DNA of 64,000 nt from contig NZ_RAQH01000007.1 of assembly GCF_003610695.1 (NCBI RefSeq), forward strand, positions 1 to 64,000. The letters are read 5' to 3'. A program made the position numbers and the translations under genes. The notes below the pieces were generated by a model that was not told the origin of the DNA, searched no databases, and saw only the letters and a list, made by a program, of their open reading frames with translations. Positions 35,691 to 43,262 of the stretch are shown here, in pieces (position 1 is the first letter of the stretch; each line of letters begins with the position of its first letter). Source of the DNA: Epilithonimonas arachidiradicis (GTDB lineage Bacteria; Bacteroidota; Bacteroidia; Flavobacteriales; Weeksellaceae).

Positions 35691-36708
35691 ACATCATCAG
35701 TTCTTTTAATAATTTTGAAATACTGAGTGATGCAACAGCTATCCTTTCGTCTGCAGCCCCATAATAAATATAGAGTGAGTCATTTTCTATAATGGTTCCT
35801 GTCGGGAAACATACATTGTTAACCTCACCCTTGAGTTCCCATTCTTTTTCGGGTTTGAAAAGCGGATAAGGAAGTCTGGAAATTTCTTTTTCCGGATTTT
35901 CAAGGTTCAGTAAAGCTGCACAAGCGTTGTAAACATAACCGTTAATGGTGTCATAAACACCGTGATAAATCATCAACCAGCCGTATTCTGTTTCTATTGG
36001 CGGACATCCACCTCCGATATAACTTGATTCGTGATCGTATTTTGGAGATAAAAGAACATGGTCTTTAAAATGTGAAAAGTAATCCTGCCAGAAATCAGAA
36101 TTCAAGTCTTCAATATTTTTTATGCTGACAATCTGAATTTCAGGCCTTATTCTGTGAAGGAAATAAAATTTATCGTTTATTTTTCTTGGGAAAAAAATCA
36201 GATTTTTATCCCACAAAAAAACAGGATCGCTGTGAGGATGATTGGTTTGAAATTCGTTGTATCTTCTATATTTATCTGGGATTAAATCCTCTGATTCTGA
36301 TAAAAGCTTAAACTCTTCATAAGAAATTTTTGGAACAATAATTTCCTTATTTTTCCAGGATTTGAGATCTTTTGAGATCTTTAAGGTTCCTAAAGCATTA
36401 ATGCCGTCATAACTGGTGTAAGTAAGATAAAATAAATCATCTATTTTTACAATTCGAGGATCTTCTACACCGTGTTTTTCGTATTCAGATTCAGGAATAA
36501 TGATGGGTGAATCTGACCGTTTTTCTACCGTAAGCGGATCTAATAATATACAATGACCGACAGTTGAAAAATTACCTTTAGCAACAGCGCGGTAAAATAA
36601 ATGTATTTTGCCATTTTCCTTAATAACAGCAGGATTCAGAACTCCTTCGTTTTCAAAATTTAAGTCGGTTTTTCGGAGTATAATTCCTTCTTTTTTTATT
36701 TCTACCAT
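35680..36708 (-). CDS. GH130-family glycosidase or phosphorylase
   Basis: A 342-residue five-bladed beta-propeller of family GH130. Seen are NPAVIKENGKIHLFYRA, GVEDPRIVKIDDLFYLTYT, HSDPVFLWDKNLIFFPRK, IGGGCPPIETEYGWLMIYHG and KGEVNNVCFPTGTI with YYGAADERIAVA. Known members phosphorolyse or hydrolyse beta-mannosides such as mannosyl-glucose or mannobiose. I cannot tell phosphorylase from hydrolase by eye. Its ATG directly follows the TAA of the small Lys-rich gene, and its 3' end overlaps the GT4 gene. Confidence 0.9.
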   Translation of the reverse strand: MVEIKKEGIILRKTDLNFENEGVLNPAVIKENGKIHLFYRAVAKGNFSTVGHCILLDPLTVEKRSDSPIIIPESEYEKHGVEDPRIVKIDDLFYLTYTSYDGINALGTLKISKDLKSWKNKEIIVPKISYEEFKLLSESEDLIPDKYRRYNEFQTNHPHSDPVFLWDKNLIFFPRKINDKFYFLHRIRPEIQIVSIKNIEDLNSDFWQDYFSHFKDHVLLSPKYDHESSYIGGGCPPIETEYGWLMIYHGVYDTINGYVYNACAALLNLENPEKEISRLPYPLFKPEKEWELKGEVNNVCFPTGTIIENDSLYIYYGAADERIAVASLSISKLLKELMMFAV

Positions 36709-36840
36709 TTAGGTTGTTGCGTTGCGACTTTCATTTTCTTTATCTTTCCTTTTGTTTTGTTTGTCTTCCCGCTTCTCTTTTAGTGATTTGGCAGCAGGTG
36801 TTTTATCTGTTTTTTTCTTTGTATCCTTTTCTTTTGCCAT
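36709..36840 (-). CDS. Tiny lysine-rich protein, first gene of the GH130-GT4 operon
   Basis: A 43-residue gene: MAKEKDTKKKTDKTPAAKSL, then alternating Lys/Glu/Arg, ending NESRNATT. Twenty or so of its residues are charged and it has no hydrophobic core, so it is probably disordered or a single charged helix. It ends TAAATG, the A of the ATG being the next base after the stop, so it is translationally tied to GH130. Similar short Lys/Glu-rich proteins with a TPAAKSLKEKR-like centre are, as I recall, scattered through Bacteroidota; no function known. Confidence 0.7.
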   Translation of the reverse strand: MAKEKDTKKKTDKTPAAKSLKEKREDKQNKRKDKENESRNATT

Positions 36841-37006
36841 TTTAAAATATTTTTATTGTATGTAAAGGTCATCTATTAATAAAAGAAAGGTTTGTAATAG
36901 TCTTTCAATTTGTTACATAAATCATAGGTATTAAAATTTAAAGGACTAACTTTGAAAGGGTGGCTGTCAACATATGGATTGACAAACTCGAAATACGGTA
37001 AGGATT

Positions 37007-37567
37007 ATGAAGTTATATATAAAATATATGGTAAGCCTGCGCTGCAAAATGGTGGTTCATCAGGAGCTTGAAAAACTGAATATCAGAAATGCCGTAGTAG
37101 ATTTAGGACTTGTAGAAATATTGGATGATATTATGGATGAACATCGACAATTGTTAAAAGAAAATCTCCTCAAAACCGGACTTGAGTTATTGGATGATAA
37201 AAAAAGCATTCTGATCGAAAAAATAAAAAATGCAGTCACAGAAATGATCCATTATTCCGAATCTCTTCCTAAAGAAAATTTCTCAGATTACATCAGTGAA
37301 AAGCTTGGCTACGATTACACTTACCTTGCCAATACATTTTCTGAAGTGAAAGGAATGACTTTACAGCATTTTATCATTATCAATAAAGTGGAAAGGGTAA
37401 AAGAGCTCCTTTTGTATGATGAACTCAATCTTACTGAAATCTCTTATAAACTCAATTATAGCAGTGTTGCGCATCTTTCCAACCAGTTTAAAAAAATAAC
37501 AGGACTTTCTCCTTCTTTCTACAAGCAACTGAAGCAAAAACGGTTGAAAAATTTAGAAGACTTATAA
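37007..37567 (+). CDS. AraC-type HTH regulator
   Basis: A 186-residue protein with an N-terminal ~75 residues typical of a Bacteroidota family (MKLYIKYMVSLRCKMVV start) and a C-terminal AraC helix-turn-helix pair (about 90-180; NFSDYISEKLGYDYTYLANTFSEVKG ... ISYKLNYSSVAHLSNQFKKITG). It is divergent from the Lys-rich/GH130/GT4 operon, with 166 bases between starts, and may regulate it. No effector-binding cupin domain is present. Confidence 0.88.
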   Translation: MKLYIKYMVSLRCKMVVHQELEKLNIRNAVVDLGLVEILDDIMDEHRQLLKENLLKTGLELLDDKKSILIEKIKNAVTEMIHYSESLPKENFSDYISEKLGYDYTYLANTFSEVKGMTLQHFIIINKVERVKELLLYDELNLTEISYKLNYSSVAHLSNQFKKITGLSPSFYKQLKQKRLKNLEDL

Positions 37568-37671
37568 AAAAGTGTGATATATGTAAATTTATTATTGAAA
37601 TGTGTAGCGAGATAAGATTAAAATAAATCACCTTTGGATTGTAATAATTCTGTTACACAAAAATTCGAATT

Positions 37672-37890
37672 ATGAATACAAATCACAATAAAGCTCATGA
37701 GACATTTAAAATTACAGGAGATTGGAAAGAACAATCAAAATAGTTAAAAGAAAAGTTTTCACAACTTAAAGATTCAGATTTGGTGCTTGAAAAAGGAAAA
37801 GAAAATGAATTCTTAGGAAGATTACAAAATAAACTAAGCAAAAGCCGTGAAGAGGTTATTAAGATTCTTAGTAACACTCAACTTTCATAA
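37672..37890 (+). pseudogene. CsbD-like stress gene with an in-frame amber stop
   Basis: Reading through the TAG at 37741-37743 gives a 72-residue protein with FKITGDWKEQSK at its start and GKENEFLGRLQNKLSKSREE later, the layout of the CsbD-like small stress proteins of Bacteroidota. Change of a CAG Gln codon to TAG would explain it. The rest of the frame is intact. A fragment from a later start is unlikely, as none has a good initiator. Confidence 0.75.
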
Positions 37891-37951
37891 TGAGCTTATT
37901 ATAATTCCAGTAAACAGCTTAATATGTTTAAAGGGGTTTTTAATACAAAGG

Positions 37952-37987
37952 AGGACGGGTACTTTTAGTCCCTGTCCTTTTTTTATT
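37952..37987 (+). terminator. Terminator after the csbD-like gene
   Basis: AGGACGGGTAC pairs with GTCCCTGTCCT around TTTTA, followed by TTTTTTT. Confidence 0.8.
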
Positions 37988-38018
37988 CTAATATTATGTT
38001 TCGTTTAAATAGAAAGAT

Positions 38019-38234
38019 ATGAAATCAATTGATAATTTGCAGAATCTTACCGGACAGATCTTCAATGTAACGGCTAAAATCCAGTCTTTATATCCCGAAT
38101 TGTATTTTCTACTAAATGAGACTCCATTATTTATGTCACCGAACGAGAAAAATATTACAATGAAAGACTTTAAGTAATATCTTTCCTCTATTAGAATGCA
38201 GCTCATTACTTTCGAAAAAGTAAAAAATAAAAAA
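38019..38234 (+). pseudogene. Small conserved protein gene with an in-frame ochre stop
   Basis: MKSIDNLQNLTGQIFNVTAK, a YPELYFLLNETP segment and a later YLSSIRMQLITFEK lie in one frame but are split by TAA at 38175-38177, where related small Bacteroidota proteins (N-terminal TAKIQ..YPEL..LNETP, C-terminal YL..L...L) have a Gln or Asp. The frame then runs on without a stop of its own into the next gene. A 52-residue truncated protein could still be made. Confidence 0.55.
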
Positions 38235-38504
38235 ATGAAAACAATTAGATTATATAAATTTAAAAACTATATCACGCAGAAAATGCCTCTTCTGAAAGAA
38301 AAAAGTCTGCTTAGTTCACTTAATGATCTGATGGCAATTGATCTTCTGGATACAGAAATATTAACGGAATATACAATTGATGTTCCAGACGATTTTAATT
38401 TTGAATACCATAGCAATGAAGAATTGTTGGAATTATGCAAGGCTTCTAAAAGTTTTATTGATTATCATTTTGTAACAACTTTGAACGACTATGATGTTAT
38501 CTGA
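38235..38504 (+). CDS. Small protein of unknown function
   Basis: An 89-residue protein starting MKTIRLYKFKNYITQKMPLL, mostly helical and acidic toward the end (DVPDDFNFEYHSNEELLELC). No family recognised. Its end overlaps the start of the broken chaA copy by 14 bases, suggesting the two were once an operon. Confidence 0.5.
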   Translation: MKTIRLYKFKNYITQKMPLLKEKSLLSSLNDLMAIDLLDTEILTEYTIDVPDDFNFEYHSNEELLELCKASKSFIDYHFVTTLNDYDVI

Positions 38505-38910
38505 CTTTACCAACCAAAGTTCAATTCCCATATTGGCTTGGGTAGCCTATTTGCTACATTATTCACTAATGGGGTATTTATATTCTTTAATCCTTACATT
38601 TTTGCTTATAGGAGCTGTTTTAGCGGCGATTTATCATTCGGAAACCATTGCTTATCGTGTAAGTGAAGTTTCTCTTGAAACAATCAGCCTTGCAAGAGAT
38701 ATGTTTTTCGCAGCTATAATGATTATTCTTACAGGGATTATAGGTGCTTGTAATGCCGTTGGATCAATCCGTTTTATAAACAACAGATTTTATTTAGCAG
38801 GATGTAAGTACCGCAATGATACACTGTTGTGATTGTTGCATTTATACTTATTCTTCCAATTTACACGACAAGTCACAGTGAAAGAGAATATACGTCTCCA
38901 CCACTGAACT
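38491..38910 (+). pseudogene. Second chaA copy, deleted and frameshifted
   Basis: The frame matches the N-terminus of the intact ChaA at 29893: LLIGAVLAAIYHSETIAYRV against LLLGSVLTAVYHSEVLAHRL, and LETISLARDMFFAAIMIIL against LETITLARDTVFAAVMLIL. About 33 residues between these blocks, the first cation-binding alpha repeat, are deleted in frame. After residue 104 a frameshift is needed to continue as VVIVAFILILPIYTTSHSE and then EYTSP, after which the remaining 200 residues are missing. No function can remain. Its divergence from the intact copy (about 55-60% identity by eye) says it is a paralogue, not a recent duplicate. Confidence 0.88.
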
Positions 38911-38954
38911 GCTCTGTAACACAAGTAGATTCCGCTAAGAATATCAGTTATTAA

Positions 38955-39648
38955 CTTTTAGTTTCAGATTAATTTTTTTCTTGGCAACCCAATCTCATAT
39001 TCCAAAGGATAAGGATCACGTGATGTTTGCTTACATCTTCACGAAGACCCTGTTCCGTCTCTTTAGATTTTCCTTGTCCATCGAATACCGGGGATCAGCA
39101 ATAAGTGGCATTTTGGCCATTCTTGTAATGGTCACCGTTGGAAAATGATAATACACTTCAACGGTTCCTAATAAAAGATAAATACTACCTTCCTTAAAAT
39201 GAAACTTTTTCAGACTGTCTGGAAAATGTGCGGTGTCAAAATACTGTCCCTCAGCATCAATCTATGTCCCAAAATACATATCGTCTCGATGTCCATATTT
39301 ATTTTTAATAGGAACTTACTTTCTCGAGATCAGTTAGGCTAGCATTTCTTGCGGTGTTTCAAAAGCGTTAACTATAGATAAAGCCTAAATAAACATCTGT
39401 TCCATATACGGTTGTCTGGAATTCGCTGAGATTAACACAAGGATTATGAATTTTAGCACTAGCCATTTTGGCTTCATGGACATAGACTTCCGTTCTGTAA
39501 AAGCCACCGCCATTATTAATGGCCGAGACCATAAACCCAATAGGTAGTACGCTTTTAAATAAAGACTCTGATAGCTTTCCACTGCATAAGAAGGAGAACG
39601 GGCTTTACAAAAAAGAATAGCTGGCGAAAGATTCGATCTGTCGATAGA
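38955..39648 (-). pseudogene. DnaE-type polymerase III alpha, C-terminal remnant
   Basis: Minus-strand frames together give QIESFASYSF, SYAVESYQSLYLKAYYPIGF, NNGGGFYRTEVYVHEAKMAS, PCVNLSEFQTTVYGTDVYLG, NKYGHRDDMYFGT, IDAEGQYFDTAHFPDSLKKF, YLLLGTVEVYYHFPTVTITR and MAKMPLIADPRYSM: the C-terminal part of a Bacteroidota error-prone DnaE-like polymerase subunit. At least three frame changes and several stops interrupt it. The homology begins at about 39648, exactly where the att-like repeat copy 2 begins. Family assignment from memory. Confidence 0.75.
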
Positions 39649-39653
39649 CCTCC

Positions 39654-39845
39654 GAGTGAGGGATTTTGTACCCTTTTCTCATCGCTTTATAGATAAGATT
39701 TACGCTGTGGCATCTCTGTGAATGGCCTCAAATAGGACATTGGCAAAAAAGTGGTAAAATCCTAATTTAAATTTTACGTAGTAAAGGTAAAAAAAATCTG
39801 ATCAGGTTTGCAAGTAAAAAGGCTAAAAATTGTACAGGTTTTAGA
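39654..39845. repeat. Att-like direct repeat, copy 2
   Basis: Begins GAGTGAGGGATTTTGTACCC and follows copy 1 (26176 onward) base for base with scattered differences through the ATTTTACGTAGTAAA block to about 39845. Only 12 bases of the tRNA-Ser-like end survive (the GGCGGAG part differs). The left edge abuts the dnaE remnant. In the frame that ends DATAKILSIKR in copy 1 an AAA-to-TAA change stops it early here. Confidence 0.75.
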
Positions 39846-39965
39846 ATTTGGCTTCTACTTGAAGCGATGTTTTTTTTGGCTTAAACCTTCAGCTGAAAAA
39901 TTAATAATCAGTTGACAAGCTTTTTAAAAGATTTACCATAGTTTTAAATAGAGATGATGAACAAC

Positions 39966-40292
39966 TTAATTAGAACGTGCGTGCTTCAATTTCCGTAAAT
40001 CTAATGATAAATCCAACATTATAACTTGGCTTCCTACAAAAGGATTGTATGACGGTTGATAATTAATATAACCAGACGCGTGCAAGTTCTTAAGGCATTT
40101 ATGGTAAGTTGCTTTCGAATTGATTTTACTAATCCGCATCACTTCTTCCCGAGAAATACTGATAGGATTTCGGAACCGATTAAAATTCCAGAACTGGAAT
40201 AATGCTAGATAAATACTCATATGTGTGGGTTTAAGCGTCGAATCACAGGCTACCTTTTCATAGAAACCGGTAAGATGTTTTATGTACTTCAT
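39966..40292 (-). CDS. Mobile-element-type winged-helix protein
   Basis: A 108-residue protein with a winged helix-turn-helix (about 20-80; THMSIYLALFQFWNFNRF, ISISREEVMRISKINSKATYHKCLKNL, GYINYQPSYNP). Small proteins of this type accompany excisionase-like genes in Bacteroidota integrative elements. It lies 12 bases downstream of the excisionase-like gene and is its operon partner. Role in replication or mobilisation is only inferred. Confidence 0.7.
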   Translation of the reverse strand: MKYIKHLTGFYEKVACDSTLKPTHMSIYLALFQFWNFNRFRNPISISREEVMRISKINSKATYHKCLKNLHASGYINYQPSYNPFVGSQVIMLDLSLDLRKLKHARSN

Positions 40293-40304
40293 TTTTTATT
40301 TTAA

Positions 40305-40565
40305 TTATTTATTGCCATTTAGCATTTTTTCAATGTCTTTGTAATTATAATACAACGTTCCTCCTATACGAGTGTACGTTATAGTTCCCTCGTTGCGCAA
40401 ATTTTGCAACGTGCCAGAAGAAATATTTAGGAGTTCTTTAACTTCGGAGGAACGTAACCACAGTTTTTGCTCAGAAATCTTAACATTGAACAAATTTTTA
40501 ATATCCTTTAGTAGCTCGTCTTTGAATTCTTGAAGATCTTCTTTTGTGATAATGTTTACTATCAT
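40305..40565 (-). CDS. Excisionase-family (HTH_17) DNA-binding protein
   Basis: An 86-residue protein: coiled N-terminus (residues 5-30), then a MerR-like/excisionase helix-turn-helix (WLRSSEVKELLNISSGTLQNLRNEGTI) and the wing TYTRIGGTLYYNYKDIEKML. Such proteins are found beside integrases in Bacteroidota conjugative and mobilisable elements. No integrase, relaxase or transfer gene is present nearby, so this is probably a leftover. Confidence 0.82.
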   Translation of the reverse strand: MIVNIITKEDLQEFKDELLKDIKNLFNVKISEQKLWLRSSEVKELLNISSGTLQNLRNEGTITYTRIGGTLYYNYKDIEKMLNGNK

Positions 40566-41452
40566 AGCCCGCTATAATTTATTTCTATAAAACTTTAGTG
40601 TAAAATTCAATATTTAATATCTATAAATCAATAGCTTTCAATAATTGTCGATCAAATAATAGTAGTAGCCATTATAATTAAACAAATGTCAACTATACGA
40701 GATTAAAATGGACAAAATAAGAAACTAAATGAAAACAATAATCCATGGTTCTTCAACCGAAAGTAAAATATATCAGCTGATAATCTTGTGGTTAAATATC
40801 TTATTTATTTTAAATAATCAAGTTTAATATTATGAGTAACTGTTAAATCATAAAATAGTCAGGATTCCAAATAATAAATAACTTGGTAGTGTAACTACAG
40901 AGTAAAAGAAGAATGAAAGTTAAATTGTATATTATATACATGTAGAAATGAATGGCTAATCCTGTCTTGTGAACATCACAGGACTATATTCAAACCAATT
41001 AATATTAGATATTGATAATATTTTGAATGTATTAAATGTTGTTTAATTTACATTCATTAAAATTGAAGCTAAAAAATATCTGTTTTTTAGCTGGGCAAAT
41101 TCGGTTTGGTACTTTATCTATAAAGCAATAAAAAAAACATTGCATGGGATTATAAGGGATTAAAGTTTTAGCACAACGATTATACTTTTTCGTTGATGAT
41201 TTGACCAATGAAAATGCTAAATGGAGAATCTCAATATATTTATTTCATAGCCTTTGAGCATAATTTTTTTAAACAAAATTGATAGTTTCGTAAAGCTTTA
41301 GCACAATCAGGATTGAAATAGTAGTAAATTTCAGTTATTTCAAAGTCCATTTCAGTAGCCAATTATTCCGTTTCGGTAAAGATAAAAGCCAGTTGTCGGC
41401 TTCTCGTTCATTTCTTTGTATTAATAAATATAAATAATTGAACCAGAATATT
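40566..41452. other. 887-base A+T-rich spacer
   Basis: No gene. A hairpin AGCTAAAAAAT / TTTTTTAGCT sits at about 41071-41093, and a near direct repeat of AAGTTTTAGCACAA (41164) and AAGCTTTAGCACAA (41296) lies 132 bases apart. Neither is explained. The right end should hold the promoter of the catalase gene. Confidence 0.5.
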
Positions 41453-42553
41453 ATGAAAAAATATTTTTTTCCAGCTGATTCCAAAAAACGTAAAACGGGA
41501 ATCAGATTAGCAGGTATTGCCCTTACTGCATTGCTGCTAGTTTCAGCCTTTGCGTGGTCTGCAGGTCTTATCGGGCAACGTAATACGACCAGAACATTTT
41601 TAGAGAATACACCGGATTCATTTCCGGCAGGATACCGTCGGGCTCACGGCAAAGGTATTTGCTTTGAAGGCACTTTTCACGCTTCTGGAAATGCTGTGCC
41701 ATTATCTATAGCACAGGTATTTGGACAGAAAGATGTTCCTGCAGTGGGTCGATTTTCTTTAGGTACCGGCAATCCGCACGCGCCGGATAATTCCAGCCGT
41801 ACAGTAAGTATGGCTTTGATGCTGACATCTGCTGATGGCGAACAGTGGCGAATGAAATTGAATAATAAACCTTTTTTTGGCACTCGGGATGCCGTAGGAT
41901 TTCTAAAACAAATTGAAGCTTTTAAGCCCGATCCTACAACAGGAAAACCTAATCCTGAAAAGGTTGCAGCTTTTCTTAAAGAATACCCTGAAGCAAAAAA
42001 GTCTATGGAATATGATGCCAAGGCACCCTGGACTAAAAGTTTTGCAGGCTCGGAATATTATGTTATCAATGCATTTCTTTTAATAGATTCCAACGGAAAA
42101 GAACATCCTGTTCGTTGGTCAATGCGTCCGCACGCTTCCTTTGTTTCGATGAGCGCAGAAGAACGAAAAAAGGCTGGCCCAAACTATTTATTTGATGAAT
42201 TGAAAAAGCGACTGGAAAAAGCTCCTCTTTATTGGGATCTGGTATTGACTATCGCTGAACCCGGAGACCCTGTCAACGACCCCTCCCAACAATGGCCTGC
42301 AAACCGTAAACAAATCATTGCAGGGACTTTGGAAGTTAACCGTGTTTTTGATCAGGCAGAAGGTGGGTGCAGGGATATCAACTTTGATCCAACGCTTGTG
42401 CCGAAGGGAATTGCGTTGTCTGATGATCCTGTTTTAGCAGCAAGGGCAGGTATATATTCTCATTCGTACAATGACAGGGTAAGAGAAATCGGTTATGGCA
42501 AAGCGACCGATGCTGTAGGAAAACCTAAAAAAGACAACTCTCAAAACAAATAA
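41453..42553 (+). CDS. SrpA-like catalase-family peroxidase
   Basis: A 366-residue heme protein anchored by an N-terminal helix (about 18-40), so the catalase domain faces the periplasm. The distal heme His is in RRAHGKGICFEGTF and the proximal Tyr in ARAGIYSHSYNDR. The domain is shorter than classical catalases (about 500 residues), which fits the SrpA-like catalase-related peroxidases. A TTG at 41438 extends the frame by five codons; the ATG at 41453 is preferred. The cytochrome b561 gene follows after 2 bases, so reduction of the heme by b561 is likely. Confidence 0.9.
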   Translation: MKKYFFPADSKKRKTGIRLAGIALTALLLVSAFAWSAGLIGQRNTTRTFLENTPDSFPAGYRRAHGKGICFEGTFHASGNAVPLSIAQVFGQKDVPAVGRFSLGTGNPHAPDNSSRTVSMALMLTSADGEQWRMKLNNKPFFGTRDAVGFLKQIEAFKPDPTTGKPNPEKVAAFLKEYPEAKKSMEYDAKAPWTKSFAGSEYYVINAFLLIDSNGKEHPVRWSMRPHASFVSMSAEERKKAGPNYLFDELKKRLEKAPLYWDLVLTIAEPGDPVNDPSQQWPANRKQIIAGTLEVNRVFDQAEGGCRDINFDPTLVPKGIALSDDPVLAARAGIYSHSYNDRVREIGYGKATDAVGKPKKDNSQNK

Positions 42554-42555
42554 CG

Positions 42556-43146
42556 ATGAATAATAAAAAGCTGACTCAGATGCCTCCTTCATCTTTTAAT
42601 ATTACGGCGCGAATCCTACATTGGCTGATGGCCGCAATGATATTAACAATGTTATTCGTGGGAGTAGGAATGATGACATCATTAACATTAAGGCCTTGGC
42701 TGCTGGATTTGCATATACCGTTGGGAGTAGCTGTACTGCTGCTGGTAATTGTCCGTTTGATCAACCGCCTGACCAGACCCGTTCCAAAGCTTCCCGGTGA
42801 AATGCCGGGCTGGCAGAAATATATGGCTACGATACTGCATTGGGTATTTTATGCGCTGATGTTTGCACTGCCTCTTTCCGGCTGGACACAGCTGTCAGCC
42901 GGTGGCTTCCCGGTGAGGCTTTACCCGGGTTTCCATCTTCCCGCGATATTAGAACAAAACCCAACTTCTTATGCCTTGTTGCACGATTCACACCGGATAA
43001 TGGCTTGGGCGTTTTTCTTTATGATAGTCGGGCATCTTTCTGCGGCCTTGATTCACGGGTTTATTTACAGAGACAACATTCTGCAATCAATGATAGGGCA
43101 AAAAAAGCTAACTGATAAATCTGAGGAAATCTGTTCTGACCAATAA
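42556..43146 (+). CDS. Cytochrome b561 family protein
   Basis: A 196-residue four-helix membrane protein. Heme-ligand histidines are visible in ILHWLMA, LDLHIPLG, ILHWVFYALM and LLHDSHRIMAW, in the expected helices. It carries electrons between quinol and a periplasmic acceptor. Only two bases separate it from the catalase gene; the pairing of SrpA-like catalase with a b561 is known in other bacteria and suggests a quinol-driven peroxidase. Confidence 0.92.
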   Translation: MNNKKLTQMPPSSFNITARILHWLMAAMILTMLFVGVGMMTSLTLRPWLLDLHIPLGVAVLLLVIVRLINRLTRPVPKLPGEMPGWQKYMATILHWVFYALMFALPLSGWTQLSAGGFPVRLYPGFHLPAILEQNPTSYALLHDSHRIMAWAFFFMIVGHLSAALIHGFIYRDNILQSMIGQKKLTDKSEEICSDQ

Positions 43147-43262
43147 ACTTAAGAAGGGCAAAATGCTATCGGTGTAAAAGTCTTTGTATATTTAAATTCT
43201 CTTTTTTTAATTTATAATGAATTTTAATAATATAATTCGACTTAACAATTGAGATCTATTTT

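Noticed and set aside
38019-38177. Programmed readthrough of the TAA at 38175
   Set aside because: No structure or context favouring recoding, and the neighbouring csbD-like gene is also broken; decay is simpler.
26172-39845. A complete integrative conjugative element
   Set aside because: No integrase, relaxase, coupling protein or transfer gene is present, so only remnants and att-like repeats are claimed.
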